17,079 bases of DNA from CAYTGM01 sp964437365 (lineage in GTDB: Bacteria; Sumerlaeota; Sumerlaeia; SLMS01): contig CAYTGM010000041.1 of NCBI GenBank assembly GCA_964437365.1, forward strand, positions 1 to 17,079, read 5' to 3'. Shown piece by piece: positions 1 to 7,254 of the stretch (within the stretch, counting starts at the first letter, position 1; the number at the start of each line of letters is the position of its first letter). Both the position numbers and the translations under genes were made by a program. The notes beneath the pieces were generated by a model. The model searched no databases. It worked only from the letters and a program-made list of their open reading frames with translations, and was not told the origin of the DNA.

Positions 1-109
1 AACGGGTGCACTCTTCTCTCTCAAATGTCATCCACAACTTTAGGGCATATCTCTTTCAGGTAGATCACTATACGTTCCACCCGCACCGTGATGCCGCCTC
101 GCTCCATCT

Positions 110-188
110 TCGGACGATGTTGAAAGGAGGTTCAGACCATCGCGATGGTCTGAGCATGGTCCGAGCATCGAGCGAGCATGGTCTGAGG
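110..188 (+). repeat. 11-bp-periodic repeat element, left copy
   Basis: Four consecutive 11-bp units start at 145, 156, 167 and 178: ATGGTCTGAGC, ATGGTCCGAGC, ATCGAGCGAGC and ATGGTCTGAGG. The first unit also forms the right arm of a perfect 20-bp palindrome at 133-152 (arms CAGACCAT and ATGGTCTG around CGCG). A GAGGTT motif lies just upstream (127-132) and a G-rich stretch follows. Downstream at 213-227 is a small AGGGT/ACCCT hairpin. Eleven is not a multiple of three, so the period is not a coding repeat, although both strands happen to be open here. No gene is supported in 1-407 apart from this element and a possible promoter. The right end of the window holds an element of the same design. 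Function is unknown. Confidence 0.7.
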
Positions 189-315
189 TCGGGGGATCTT
201 TGGCCAGCAAGAAGGGTAGAGAACCCTGACCCTCCGATGACAAATATGACGATTCTCCTCTTTTAACTCTCAGCCAGTGAATGCTCTTGAGAAGAATCCT
301 CATCAGGCCAATCCG

Positions 316-344
316 TTGACATGATCGGACTTCTGATCCATATT
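316..344 (+). promoter_or_regulatory. possible sigma-70-type promoter of the VCBS-repeat gene
   Basis: A perfect -35 hexamer TTGACA lies at 316-321. After 17 bases comes CATATT (339-344), a fair -10. The start codon is about 60 bases further on, and a purine-rich GGGAGTGGGAG stretch directly before it can serve as ribosome binding site. This is motif matching only. Confidence 0.35.
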
Positions 345-407
345 TTTCTTACGCTAAAAGATATAAAGAATTAGCTTCTTCAAGAAATTGAAGTATGGGA
401 GTGGGAG

Positions 408-3400
408 ATGATCAAGAGTGGCATGTTCAAAAAAGTAACGATGTGGAGGGCAAACCCACGTGATTATTCACGCATGTGGTTTATCCTGATCGTTTGTGTT
501 TGGGCTGTTTCCCTCACTGCTCCGGCTACGGCCCAGCTCGATCGCTTTGGGCCACAGCAGGAGTTGACCTCGGATAGCACTAACGGCCCTGAATCGGTCT
601 TCGCGATGGATCTGGATGGGGACGGAGACGCAGACGTGCTCTCTGCGTCCAGATATGATGATAAGATTGCGTGGTACGAAAACCGGCTGACAGAGCCAGA
701 AGGTGACTTCGGACCCCAGCAGGTCATCAGTACCGATGCCGGTTGGGCTAAATCTGTCTTCGCGGTGGATCTGGATGGGGACGGGGACGCAGACGTGCTC
801 TCGGCTTCATACAGTGATGATAAGATCGCGTGGTATGAAAACCGGCTGAGAGATACAGAAGCTGACTTTGGCCCTAAGCAAGTCATCACAACTGATGCGG
901 ATGGGGCTAAGTTTGTCTTCGCAATCGACCTGGACGGCGACGGGGATGCAGATGTGCTCTCGGCTTCATACAACGATGATAAGATCGCGTGGTACGAAAA
1001 CCGGCTGACAGAAGCAGAACGTGACTTCGGCCCCCAACAAGTCATCAGTACCGATGTGGATAGGGCTGAGTCTGTCTTCGCGACCGATCTCGACGGTGAC
1101 GGGGATGCGGACGTGCTCTCGGCGTCCGATTATGATAGTAAGATCACGTGGTACGAGAACCGGCTGACAGAGGCAGAAGGTGACTTCGGCCCCCAACAAG
1201 TCATCACGGCCAAGGCGGATTGGGCTAAATCTGTCTTCGCGATCGATGTGGACGGTGATGGGGATGCGGATGTGCTCTCGGCTTCAACTGATGATGATAA
1301 GATCGCGTGGTATGAAAACCGGCTGTCGGAGGCAGAAGGGGACTTTGGCCCCGAACAAGTCATCACAACAGATGCGGATGGGGCTGCTTCTGTCTTCGCG
1401 ATCGATCTGGACGGTGATGGGGATGCAGACGTGCTATCCGCATCTTTGTATGATGATAAGATCGCATGGTACGAAAACCGGCTGTCGGAGGCAGAAGGTG
1501 ACTTTGGCCCCGAACAAGTCATCACGACAGATGCGGATGGGGCTTGGTCTGTCTTCGCGACCGATGTGGACGGTGACGGGGATGCGGAAGTGCTCTCGGC
1601 GTCTTCTAGGGACAATAAGATTGCATGGTACGAGAACCGGCTGACAGAGGCAGAAGGTGACTTCGGCCCCCAGCAGGTTATCACGACAGATGCGGATGGG
1701 GCTACTTCTGTCTTCGCGGTGGACCTGGACGGTGATGGCGACGCGGACGTGCTCTCGGCATTTAAGGGTGATGACAAGATCGCGTGGTATGAAAACCGGC
1801 TGTTGGAGGCAGAAGGGGACTTAGGCACCCGACAAGTCATCACAACAGATGCGGAGGGTGCTTATTCTGTATTTGCGATGGATCTGGACGGTGACGGGGA
1901 TGCGGACGTTCTCTCGTCGTCATCCAGCGATGATAAGATAGCGTGGTACGAAAACCGGCTGTCAGAGGCAGAAGGTGATTTCGGACCCCAGCAGGTTATC
2001 ACAACAGATGCGAATGAGGTACTCTCTGTCTTCGCGATGGATCTGGACGGTGACGGTGATGCGGAGGTGCTCTCGGCGTCCTCCGCTGATTCAAAGATTG
2101 CTTGGTATGAAAACCGGCTGACGGAGGTAGAAGGTAACTTTGGATCCCAGCAAGTCATAACGACCAATGCGGATGGGGCCAGCTCTGTCTTCGCGATGGA
2201 TCTTGACGGTGATGGGGATGCGGACGTGCTCTCGGCTTCAACTAATGATGATAAGATCGCGTGGTATGAAAACCGGTTGTCGGAGGCAGAAGGGGACTTT
2301 GGCCCCCAGCAGGTCATCAGTACCGATGTGGATGGGGCTGAGTCTGTCTTCGCGATCGATCTGGACGGTGACGGGGATGCGGATGTGCTCTCTGCTTCAG
2401 TCTATTTTTACTCCCCGCACGATCTTTTATTTCTCCCGATTGATAAGATCGCGTGGTACGAAAACCGGTTGTCGGAAGCAGAAGGGGACTTTGGCCCCCA
2501 GCAGGTCATCAGTACCGATGTGGATTGGGCTGCATCTGTCTTTGCGATCGATGTGGACGGTGATGGGGATGCGGACGTGCTCTCGGCATCAAGAAGGGGT
2601 GAAGAGATTGCATGGTACGAAAACCGGCTTGCAGAGTCTGAAGCTGACTTCGGCCCCCAGCAGGTCATCACAACAGATGCGGATGGTGCTAATTCTGTAT
2701 TTGCGATGGATCTGGACGGTGACGGAGATGCGGACGTGCTCTCGGCGTCCGCAGATGATGATAAGATTGCGTGGTACGAAAACATCGGATCCATCTTCGC
2801 CCTGAGAAGTGAGCAGGGTTGGGAGTCGGCATTCGTAGATTCTTTAGTTTCTCCTGATTTCTCCCATGATGAAGACGAAGAGTCATTGCTCATCAAGACT
2901 ATTACAAACGACAGTCTATACGGCCTCTGGGAATCGCCATCGGTCTCCATCGACCCGGCCGAAGAAGCTTCCGTGCTCCGCACGCGGTGGCGTCTATCCA
3001 GCAGCATCGACCCACCACGCTATGTCCCCACCATTCGTCTCAGAACTTCCACCGAGGATTTCTCGCGGAGTGATCTGCTCGTCGCCACGTCTGCGGGCCC
3101 CGGTATCTTTTCACCCCGATATTACGACACCGACTATACGCAGTATTCAATCCAGCCTCTGGCACCTCAGGATTACCGGTTCAGCTTTGAAATGCTCAAC
3201 GTTGATCCCACCGACGCCGCAGAAGGCTCCGTCTCCCTGCACTACCTGCAAATCGATCAGTTAGCTCAAAGTCGATTGGGCAACAGCCAGGTGGTTCTCG
3301 ATCATAATTTTGAAACCGCCACGGGAGCTTCCTTTGGCTGGGAATCTTACAGCGACTTCTCCAATACCTTCCCCGCCCCGGAAGAGTTTACTGATCAGAA

Positions 3401-3839
3401 CGGTCTTCTCATACGCGGAGTCGTTCCATCCAGCGAACGCGTTCCCTTTTACGAGCTGCTTCAGTTCGGTTACTGGAATACACAGACAGATCTTCCCCTC
3501 TTAGCTGGAAAAATCTACCGTGCGCGCTATACAGTCGCGAGCGACGCCACCGAAGCCGAGCGTGCCTTTGTTCCCACGTTTCGTCTACGAGCTAGCGACT
3601 CCTCCTTCATGATGGGTCATGTCGTTAACATCGATTCGGTTAACGCCGAGACCAACATCCCTCTTGCAGGGCAAGACGTTACCTACGACCTCTGGTTTCT
3701 TTGCCCGGAGGCGGTAGATGGCAATTACCTGAACCTCTCCTTTGACTATCTATACGTAGAAAAAGACACACCCGACGCCGATGATCCAACCATCGCCCTC
3801 ACCCTCAAACGCGTTGAAGTAGAAGAGTGGGGAAAATAG
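408..3839 (+). CDS. secreted FG-GAP/VCBS-repeat protein with 14 near-identical blades
   Basis: A 1143-residue protein. Residues 1-43 have a basic start, a hydrophobic core (about 23-37) and an APATA-Q end, which reads as a Sec signal peptide; ATG at 408 follows a GGGAG-type ribosome site, but Met6 or Met12 are possible starts. Residues 66-792 are 14 copies of a 53-residue unit centred on DLDGDGDADVLSAS and KIAWYEN. This matches the calcium-binding FG-GAP/VCBS blade of beta-propellers, with DxDGDGDxD as the probable Ca2+ loop. Fourteen blades would suit two seven-bladed propellers (inference). Residues about 793-1143 hold two mutually similar domains, each starting with GWES and containing VPTxRLR, perhaps beta-sandwich or carbohydrate-binding-like folds. 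No PEP-CTERM, LPXTG or other C-terminal sorting signal is seen. The likely role is extracellular adhesion or ligand binding; substrate unknown. The gene stands alone. Confidence 0.9.
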   Translation: MIKSGMFKKVTMWRANPRDYSRMWFILIVCVWAVSLTAPATAQLDRFGPQQELTSDSTNGPESVFAMDLDGDGDADVLSASRYDDKIAWYENRLTEPEGDFGPQQVISTDAGWAKSVFAVDLDGDGDADVLSASYSDDKIAWYENRLRDTEADFGPKQVITTDADGAKFVFAIDLDGDGDADVLSASYNDDKIAWYENRLTEAERDFGPQQVISTDVDRAESVFATDLDGDGDADVLSASDYDSKITWYENRLTEAEGDFGPQQVITAKADWAKSVFAIDVDGDGDADVLSASTDDDKIAWYENRLSEAEGDFGPEQVITTDADGAASVFAIDLDGDGDADVLSASLYDDKIAWYENRLSEAEGDFGPEQVITTDADGAWSVFATDVDGDGDAEVLSASSRDNKIAWYENRLTEAEGDFGPQQVITTDADGATSVFAVDLDGDGDADVLSAFKGDDKIAWYENRLLEAEGDLGTRQVITTDAEGAYSVFAMDLDGDGDADVLSSSSSDDKIAWYENRLSEAEGDFGPQQVITTDANEVLSVFAMDLDGDGDAEVLSASSADSKIAWYENRLTEVEGNFGSQQVITTNADGASSVFAMDLDGDGDADVLSASTNDDKIAWYENRLSEAEGDFGPQQVISTDVDGAESVFAIDLDGDGDADVLSASVYFYSPHDLLFLPIDKIAWYENRLSEAEGDFGPQQVISTDVDWAASVFAIDVDGDGDADVLSASRRGEEIAWYENRLAESEADFGPQQVITTDADGANSVFAMDLDGDGDADVLSASADDDKIAWYENIGSIFALRSEQGWESAFVDSLVSPDFSHDEDEESLLIKTITNDSLYGLWESPSVSIDPAEEASVLRTRWRLSSSIDPPRYVPTIRLRTSTEDFSRSDLLVATSAGPGIFSPRYYDTDYTQYSIQPLAPQDYRFSFEMLNVDPTDAAEGSVSLHYLQIDQLAQSRLGNSQVVLDHNFETATGASFGWESYSDFSNTFPAPEEFTDQNGLLIRGVVPSSERVPFYELLQFGYWNTQTDLPLLAGKIYRARYTVASDATEAERAFVPTFRLRASDSSFMMGHVVNIDSVNAETNIPLAGQDVTYDLWFLCPEAVDGNYLNLSFDYLYVEKDTPDADDPTIALTLKRVEVEEWGK
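603..2783 (+). repeat. 159-bp tandem coding repeat, 14 copies
   Basis: The blade-coding DNA repeats every 159 bp, thirteen full units plus a partial fourteenth that ends at KIAWYEN. Most positions are nearly identical at DNA level between copies, for example the segment for GDGDADVLS and the one for KIAWYENRL. This suggests recent amplification or continuing gene conversion. Copy 12 carries a 33-bp in-frame insertion (about 2400-2435). Variation concentrates in the two codons after LSAS and the codon before SVF. Confidence 0.9.
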
Positions 3840-3843
3840 GACA

Positions 3844-3905
3844 AGGATGAAGGATGAAATAAAAGGATGAAGGATGAGGTATGAAGGATGAGGTATGAAG
3901 GATGA
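3844..3905. repeat. heptameric AGGATGA tandem repeat
   Basis: Starting four bases after the stop codon of the VCBS-repeat gene, the sequence runs as 7-bp units: AGGATGA at 3844, 3851, 3864, 3871, 3885 and 3899, with GGTATGA variants at 3878 and 3892 and one 6-base AT-rich interruption at 3858. Units alternate with the variant in the second half, giving a 14-bp higher-order period. Short heptameric repeats of this kind are known between genes in several bacterial groups; no function is evident here. Apparent minus-strand reading frames across it are low-complexity artefacts. Confidence 0.85.
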
Positions 3906-4176
3906 AAAGTAATGTCTCGTCCTGGCACATGTTGATTCTCGAACGGTACCTTCGCTGAACGTCCATAAAGACATGAGACTTTAGGGATATTACTTCTCTT
4001 AATCCGAGCGGAGCGAGACTTTAGCCAAGCCTCGGGTTTCAACCCGAGGTTGGCAGATATCTCTACACAGAATAACCGTTTCAATGGTTTTCAAAGGTGA
4101 GAACCTGGTGAAACAGTTGGGTTCTTGTCCATGGATAGTTATACTCGCTTCCTACAGTCTAATCTGGAAGACCGCA
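3906..4176. other. gene-free stretch with palindromes
   Basis: No credible coding region is seen. The stretch holds a ten-base direct repeat GAGACTTTAG at 3975 and 4015, the strong palindrome at 4030-4049 (listed separately), and a looser inverted repeat AGAACC/GGTTCT (4100-4105 and 4120-4125). It lies between two genes whose 3' ends face each other, so transcription terminators are expected here, but no hairpin followed by a run of T is visible on either strand. Confidence 0.5.
4030..4049. repeat. perfect 20-bp palindrome between convergent genes
   Basis: CCTCGGGTT and AACCCGAGG are exact inverted arms of nine bases around TC. The stem can be extended by a G-U and an A-T pair. It sits between the convergent VCBS-repeat and UbiA-like genes and could act as a bidirectional terminator-like or mRNA-stabilising hairpin, although no T tract follows. 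It may also be a copy of a dispersed intergenic repeat; that needs the rest of the genome. Confidence 0.6.
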
Positions 4177-5052
4177 TTAATTTAGCAGCATCAGTATAGC
4201 AGCTCCAAAGAACCTCCAACTACAAATGAGCAGCGCAGATATCCAGTCGGGCAGCCAGACTCTCGTTCTCATTATCACGGCACACCACCAGATCAAACTC
4301 ATCGCAAGAATCGGCAGGGCAAACGCCAGGTCGTCTGAACGAAGGGTCGTATAGAAAATAGAGACGATCAGAATCATCGAGGCACTCCATTTCAGGACGG
4401 GGCTGGTCAAATCACCAAGCAACACCGCCTCTGTCCTGATCGCCCGTATCTCATCTCCCTCGATGTCTATCCAATCCAGCATCAGTGTATCAAAGAAGAG
4501 AAGCAGATAGACTACCAGTGTCAGCATGATGAAATGGGGAGAATCAATACTCGTTGTTTCCCTGGAGAAGGCGAGAGGAACACCGATCGAGCCAAAGGTC
4601 CAGACCACTGCGACGGCATGGGTCTTGGCTCCGCGTATATCTTTCATCCGTTGAAATCCTCGAAGTCCTTTTTCAGGAATGATCGGAAGGATATATGCGA
4701 GAGCCATGAACCCCAGGACTCCAGCAAGCAGGATACTCTGAAGGTGAAAGATAAAGGGGAGAAGGAGTAAACACCCGACGACGAAGGTCAGCGGCATGAG
4801 GAGCCACACGAGCCAGGGTCGTTCCTCGTAGAATTGAACTCTTTCCGGGTGGCTGATCTTGTCCTCTTGACTGATCCCTAATCCGCTGTCCCCCAGATAG
4901 ATCGACCAGACCACAAGAAAACCGGAGAGGAAGATCGGCCGGGGGAGGGAGAGTCCCATCAAAGCGGCGCAGCTCCACAGCAAAGCCACGGCGGAAAGCG
5001 CCATGATAACTTGCGAGTGAATGATTGCTTCGAGAACTCGAGGCAGGGACAT
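4177..5052 (-). CDS. UbiA-like integral membrane protein (putative prenyltransferase)
   Basis: The 291-residue product, starting at MSLPRVLEAI, is very hydrophobic with about eight membrane segments. Near residues 184-213 it has DTLMLDWIDIEGDEIRAIRT followed by a small-residue LLG, which matches the second aspartate-rich motif of UbiA-type prenyltransferases (DxxDxxxD then TxPVLLG). The segment at 53-71 (LGDSGLGISQEDKISHPER) occupies the place of the first motif but lacks its usual NDxxDxxxD spacing. RMKDIRGAKTHAVAVVWT at 135-152 is also typical of the family. UbiA enzymes move a prenyl chain onto an aromatic or other acceptor in the membrane; substrate and activity here are uncertain. The frame is open for 41 more codons upstream, but that would run under proC, so the start at 5052, with GGAGG about 14 bases upstream, is preferred. 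Confidence 0.7.
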   Translation of the reverse strand: MSLPRVLEAIIHSQVIMALSAVALLWSCAALMGLSLPRPIFLSGFLVVWSIYLGDSGLGISQEDKISHPERVQFYEERPWLVWLLMPLTFVVGCLLLLPFIFHLQSILLAGVLGFMALAYILPIIPEKGLRGFQRMKDIRGAKTHAVAVVWTFGSIGVPLAFSRETTSIDSPHFIMLTLVVYLLLFFDTLMLDWIDIEGDEIRAIRTEAVLLGDLTSPVLKWSASMILIVSIFYTTLRSDDLAFALPILAMSLIWWCAVIMRTRVWLPDWISALLICSWRFFGAAILMLLN

Positions 5053-5087
5053 GGGAAAAAGGTTGGCCTCCGGCAAACCGACGAATG

Positions 5088-5108
5088 AAGGTCTACCACA
5101 GAGACCTT
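5088..5108. promoter_or_regulatory. inverted repeat in the ubiA-like/proC divergent region
   Basis: AAGGTCT (5088-5094) and AGACCTT (5102-5108) are exact inverted arms with a seven-base loop. They lie in the 88-bp gap between two divergent start codons. This could be an operator for either gene or a hairpin in the proC leader. No clear promoter hexamers were found around it. Confidence 0.3.
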
Positions 5109-5140
5109 GGTGCGAACAAACCATTTCAGGCAGGATATCT

Positions 5141-5965
5141 ATGAATAACATTGGTTTTCTTGGCGGCGGTAACATGGCCTACGCCATTATTAAAGGAATA
5201 CTCAAGAGCGGGCTGTATTCAAAGGAGAAGGTTCTTGTGACCGATCGCTCGGAAGAACGACGTCAGTTCCTGAAAGAGGATCTGGGCATCGTCGTTCTGG
5301 ATTCAAATGAGGAGCTGCTCAAGAATAGTGAGGGGGTTCTCTTTGCTGTGAAGCCTCAGAACATGAGCGAGGTCATGGCGGAAGTGAATCCCTTCTGCCG
5401 CGGAGAGCAGGTCTTTCTAAGCATTTGCGCAGGCACGCTGGCGAGTACCATCGAGAATGGTCTCAAGAATGATGATAATGAGAAGCCGCGCGTCGTTCGA
5501 ATCATGCCAAACACTCCCGCACTTATCGGTGAAGGAATGGCCGGTATAGCAGGCGGCACCTATGCCTCCGATGCAGATATACAAATCGCGAAGAAGATTT
5601 TCGACGCTGTGGGCTCGGCGGTTATCATTACAGAAGCTGAAATGAACGGACTGACAGCCGTGACGGGAAGTGGTCCTGCCTTTCTCTTCTATTTCATCGA
5701 GGGGCTCGTCAAGTGTGCTCTGGAGGAAGGGTTCTCCGAGGAACAGTCCAAAGAGATGGTGCTTCAGATGGTTTTCGGAGCCGCCTCGCTGGCTCGCACG
5801 TCGGAGCATTCACCAGCAGAGTTGCGTCGGATGGTGACATCGCCCGGTGGTCTGACCGCAAAAGGGATTGAGTCACTGGAGAATGACGACTTTCACAAAG
5901 TGCTGAAGAATTGCATTATAGCCACAAAAAAACGCGGCGAAGAATTGGAAAAGGAAGCATCATGA
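5141..5965 (+). CDS. proC: pyrroline-5-carboxylate reductase
   Basis: A 274-residue cytosolic enzyme that reduces 1-pyrroline-5-carboxylate to L-proline with NAD(P)H, the last step of proline synthesis. The start MNNIGFLGGGNMA gives the family's N-terminal Rossmann motif (GxGNMA). Further signatures follow in order: AVKPQNM, RIMPNTPALIGEGM, GLTAVTGSGPAFLFYFIEGL and the closing SPAELRRMVTSPGGLTAKGI, which is the P5C reductase signature. Length is normal for the family. ATG at 5141 is chosen because AGGCAGGA lies seven bases upstream and because it begins exactly at the Rossmann strand; the frame is open for 40 more codons, but that part is not conserved in style. The stop overlaps the start of the next gene (ATGA), so the two are co-translated. 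Confidence 0.96.
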   Translation: MNNIGFLGGGNMAYAIIKGILKSGLYSKEKVLVTDRSEERRQFLKEDLGIVVLDSNEELLKNSEGVLFAVKPQNMSEVMAEVNPFCRGEQVFLSICAGTLASTIENGLKNDDNEKPRVVRIMPNTPALIGEGMAGIAGGTYASDADIQIAKKIFDAVGSAVIITEAEMNGLTAVTGSGPAFLFYFIEGLVKCALEEGFSEEQSKEMVLQMVFGAASLARTSEHSPAELRRMVTSPGGLTAKGIESLENDDFHKVLKNCIIATKKRGEELEKEAS

Positions 5966-6606
5966 AGTTTCAGGATTACTTTGAACAGGAACTCACAGAA
6001 AAGCTGCAGACCGCGGATAACTTTCAGAGTGCCATTAAAAGTCTTCAGGAGGTAATGCCAAAACTGAAGTCTGCTCAGGATCGTTCTCGTGCGTATTACT
6101 GGCTTGGGAATATCTACATGTCAAAGGCGACGAATGCTCTCTCGCAGGGAGAGACGGAGAAAGCAACAAGCGCCTTTTCCTATGTAGAAGAGTTCTATGT
6201 GAAGTCACTCGAAGAGGATCAGGGTGCCAGTTGGTCCAGGGTCAGCCTCGCTCGTTATTACCTTACCTTTGGTCAGTCGCCACGAACTGCAATGGAGCTA
6301 CTTGAAAAAACGGAGGAAGAAGCTGAACCTGTTTACCGTCATCAGGGTATGGCGCTTAAAGGTGTTGCATATGCATTTATGGATCAAGGCGACAAGTCTA
6401 TACAGTGCCTCGATCAGGCATACTCTCTGGATTTCAAGGGCGTTCTGGAGCCCCAGCAAATAGATCTGTCATCTTTGATGTACATGAACGTGTCGGGCAT
6501 CAAGTTTACAAAGGAAAGTGCCGGAGCTATCGTTGACCGTTTGGTTGAGCTCGGAGTTCCGGAGGATCAACGCCTCCGGCAATTGAGGACACAACTGGGA
6601 GGGTGA
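5962..6606 (+). CDS. TPR-like helical-repeat protein
   Basis: A 214-residue, mostly helical, acidic, probably cytosolic protein without signal peptide or membrane segment. Segments around 44-75 (AYYWLGNIYMSKATNALSQG) and 114-152 (WSRVSLARYYLTFGQSPRTA, then GMALKGVAYAFMDQGDKS) have the spacing of small and aromatic residues expected of tetratricopeptide repeats, which usually mediate protein-protein contacts. Its ATG overlaps the proC stop (ATGA) and AAGGAAG lies just upstream, so it is coupled to proC. I do not recognise a named family, and no role in proline metabolism can be inferred beyond the shared transcript. Confidence 0.8.
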   Translation: MKFQDYFEQELTEKLQTADNFQSAIKSLQEVMPKLKSAQDRSRAYYWLGNIYMSKATNALSQGETEKATSAFSYVEEFYVKSLEEDQGASWSRVSLARYYLTFGQSPRTAMELLEKTEEEAEPVYRHQGMALKGVAYAFMDQGDKSIQCLDQAYSLDFKGVLEPQQIDLSSLMYMNVSGIKFTKESAGAIVDRLVELGVPEDQRLRQLRTQLGG

Positions 6607-6623
6607 TGAATTAGAGTTTATTC

Positions 6624-6673
6624 AACTCTCTCGAAGAATTGAGTTCTGGTTCTTGCCTGAAGAGCAGAGAGTT
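6624..6673. terminator. possible hairpin between convergent genes
   Basis: AACTCTCT (6624-6631) and AGAGAGTT (6666-6673) are exact inverted arms. Inside them, AAGAA (6634-6638) can pair with TTCTT (6650-6654). The long stem-loop lies between the TPR-like gene and the convergent hicB. There is no clean T tract, so an intrinsic terminator is only a possibility. Confidence 0.25.
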
Positions 6674-6694
6674 CAAGAAGCGTTTTGATGGTAA

Positions 6695-6910
6695 TCATGC
6701 TGACTGTATCTCGAAATACTCAACTTCCGAGGTCGCTTCAGGAACGGGCAGTCCTTCTTCTGCCAAACCTTCAAGATGGAATTCAATCGCCTCTTTGATG
6801 AGCTTAGCTGTCTCCTCTCTTGTTTCCGCGACCGCGACGCAACCAGGTAGGTCGGGTACATACGCACCATACCCGGATTCACCTTTTTCAATGATAATGG
6901 TATATCTCAT
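6695..6910 (-). CDS. hicB: HicB-family antitoxin
   Basis: The 71-residue product begins MRYTIIIEKGESGYGAYVPD and continues PGCVAVAETREET, then an amphipathic helix (AKLIKEAIEFHLEGLAEEG) and PVPEATSEVEYFEI. This is the partial RNase-H-like HicB fold that binds and neutralises the HicA mRNA interferase. This short form has no separate DNA-binding domain at its C terminus. Its ATG overlaps the TGA of hicA (ATGA at 6910-6907), the usual hicA-hicB order and coupling. The antitoxin frame is intact while the toxin gene is interrupted. It could therefore be a relic, or serve to neutralise HicA toxins encoded elsewhere. Confidence 0.9.
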   Translation of the reverse strand: MRYTIIIEKGESGYGAYVPDLPGCVAVAETREETAKLIKEAIEFHLEGLAEEGLPVPEATSEVEYFEIQSA

Positions 6911-7095
6911 TCTTCAATTCCTGCCTGTTTCAGGATGCTCTTCAAAGTTCCTGTCGGAATGTCTATACTCGGTTTACCAGCTACTGTCACAAGCCCGGGT
7001 TTGGTTGAATGCTAGAGTTGCCGGTGGCTGCCGCGTGTCCTCACGCCTTGCCAACCATCCTCGTTTAATATTTTAAGTATCTCCTTTACCTTCAC
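6907..7095 (-). pseudogene. hicA: HicA-family toxin gene interrupted by an in-frame amber codon
   Basis: Reading from GTG at 7095, with AAGGA seven bases upstream, gives a 63-codon frame of normal HicA length ending in TGA at 6907. It encodes KVKEILKILNEDGW, then RTRGSHRQL, then TAG at 7014-7012 (codon 28), then TKPGLVTVAGKPSIDIPTGT and LKSILKQAGIEE. All of this is recognisable HicA, a small double-stranded-RNA-binding-like mRNA interferase; the catalytic histidine is in GSHR (His24). The amber stands where the family usually has lysine, so one AAG-to-TAG change would explain it. No indel is seen. Translation would stop at 27 residues and lose the core fold. Because the rest is so well kept, the mutation looks recent, or it may be a sequencing error or a suppressed stop. 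Confidence 0.85.
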
Positions 7096-7254
7096 TTATC
7101 AATCCTTTTCGTCAACCAAGTTGTCATGAGGTATGAGTGCACCGTGACATTCGGTTAATAAGATTACAGGCTATATCTTCTCTTTAATATATTAAATCAG
7201 TCGGTCCTTATGGATCAATAGGTTGATAGTGCAACAAAACATAATTTTTCTCTC

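Noticed and set aside
6..303. Overlapping open frames on both strands (86 and 87 codons)
   Set aside because: They cross the 11-bp repeat and palindrome, are low in complexity, and lack clear ribosome sites. Both strands being open is a product of the repeat.
603..2783. Diversity-generating retroelement as the cause of the hypervariable blade positions
   Set aside because: No reverse transcriptase, template repeat or accessory gene is present, and the changes are not restricted to adenines.
464..3007. Several long open frames inside the VCBS-repeat gene, mostly antisense
   Set aside because: They are shadows of the 159-bp repeat, with translations rich in Ser, Ala and Pro that mirror the DGDGDADVLSAS codons.
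3746..4084. Minus-strand open frames over the heptamer repeat
   Set aside because: Ser/Phe/His/Pro low-complexity translation comes from the repeat; they overlap the end of the VCBS-repeat gene.
5021..5140. Upstream extension of proC by 40 codons
   Set aside because: A good ribosome site precedes ATG 5141 and the Rossmann motif starts there. The extension overlaps the divergent UbiA-like start.
6639..7076. Plus-strand 145-codon open frame
   Set aside because: It lies opposite hicB and hicA, which are clearly recognisable on the minus strand.
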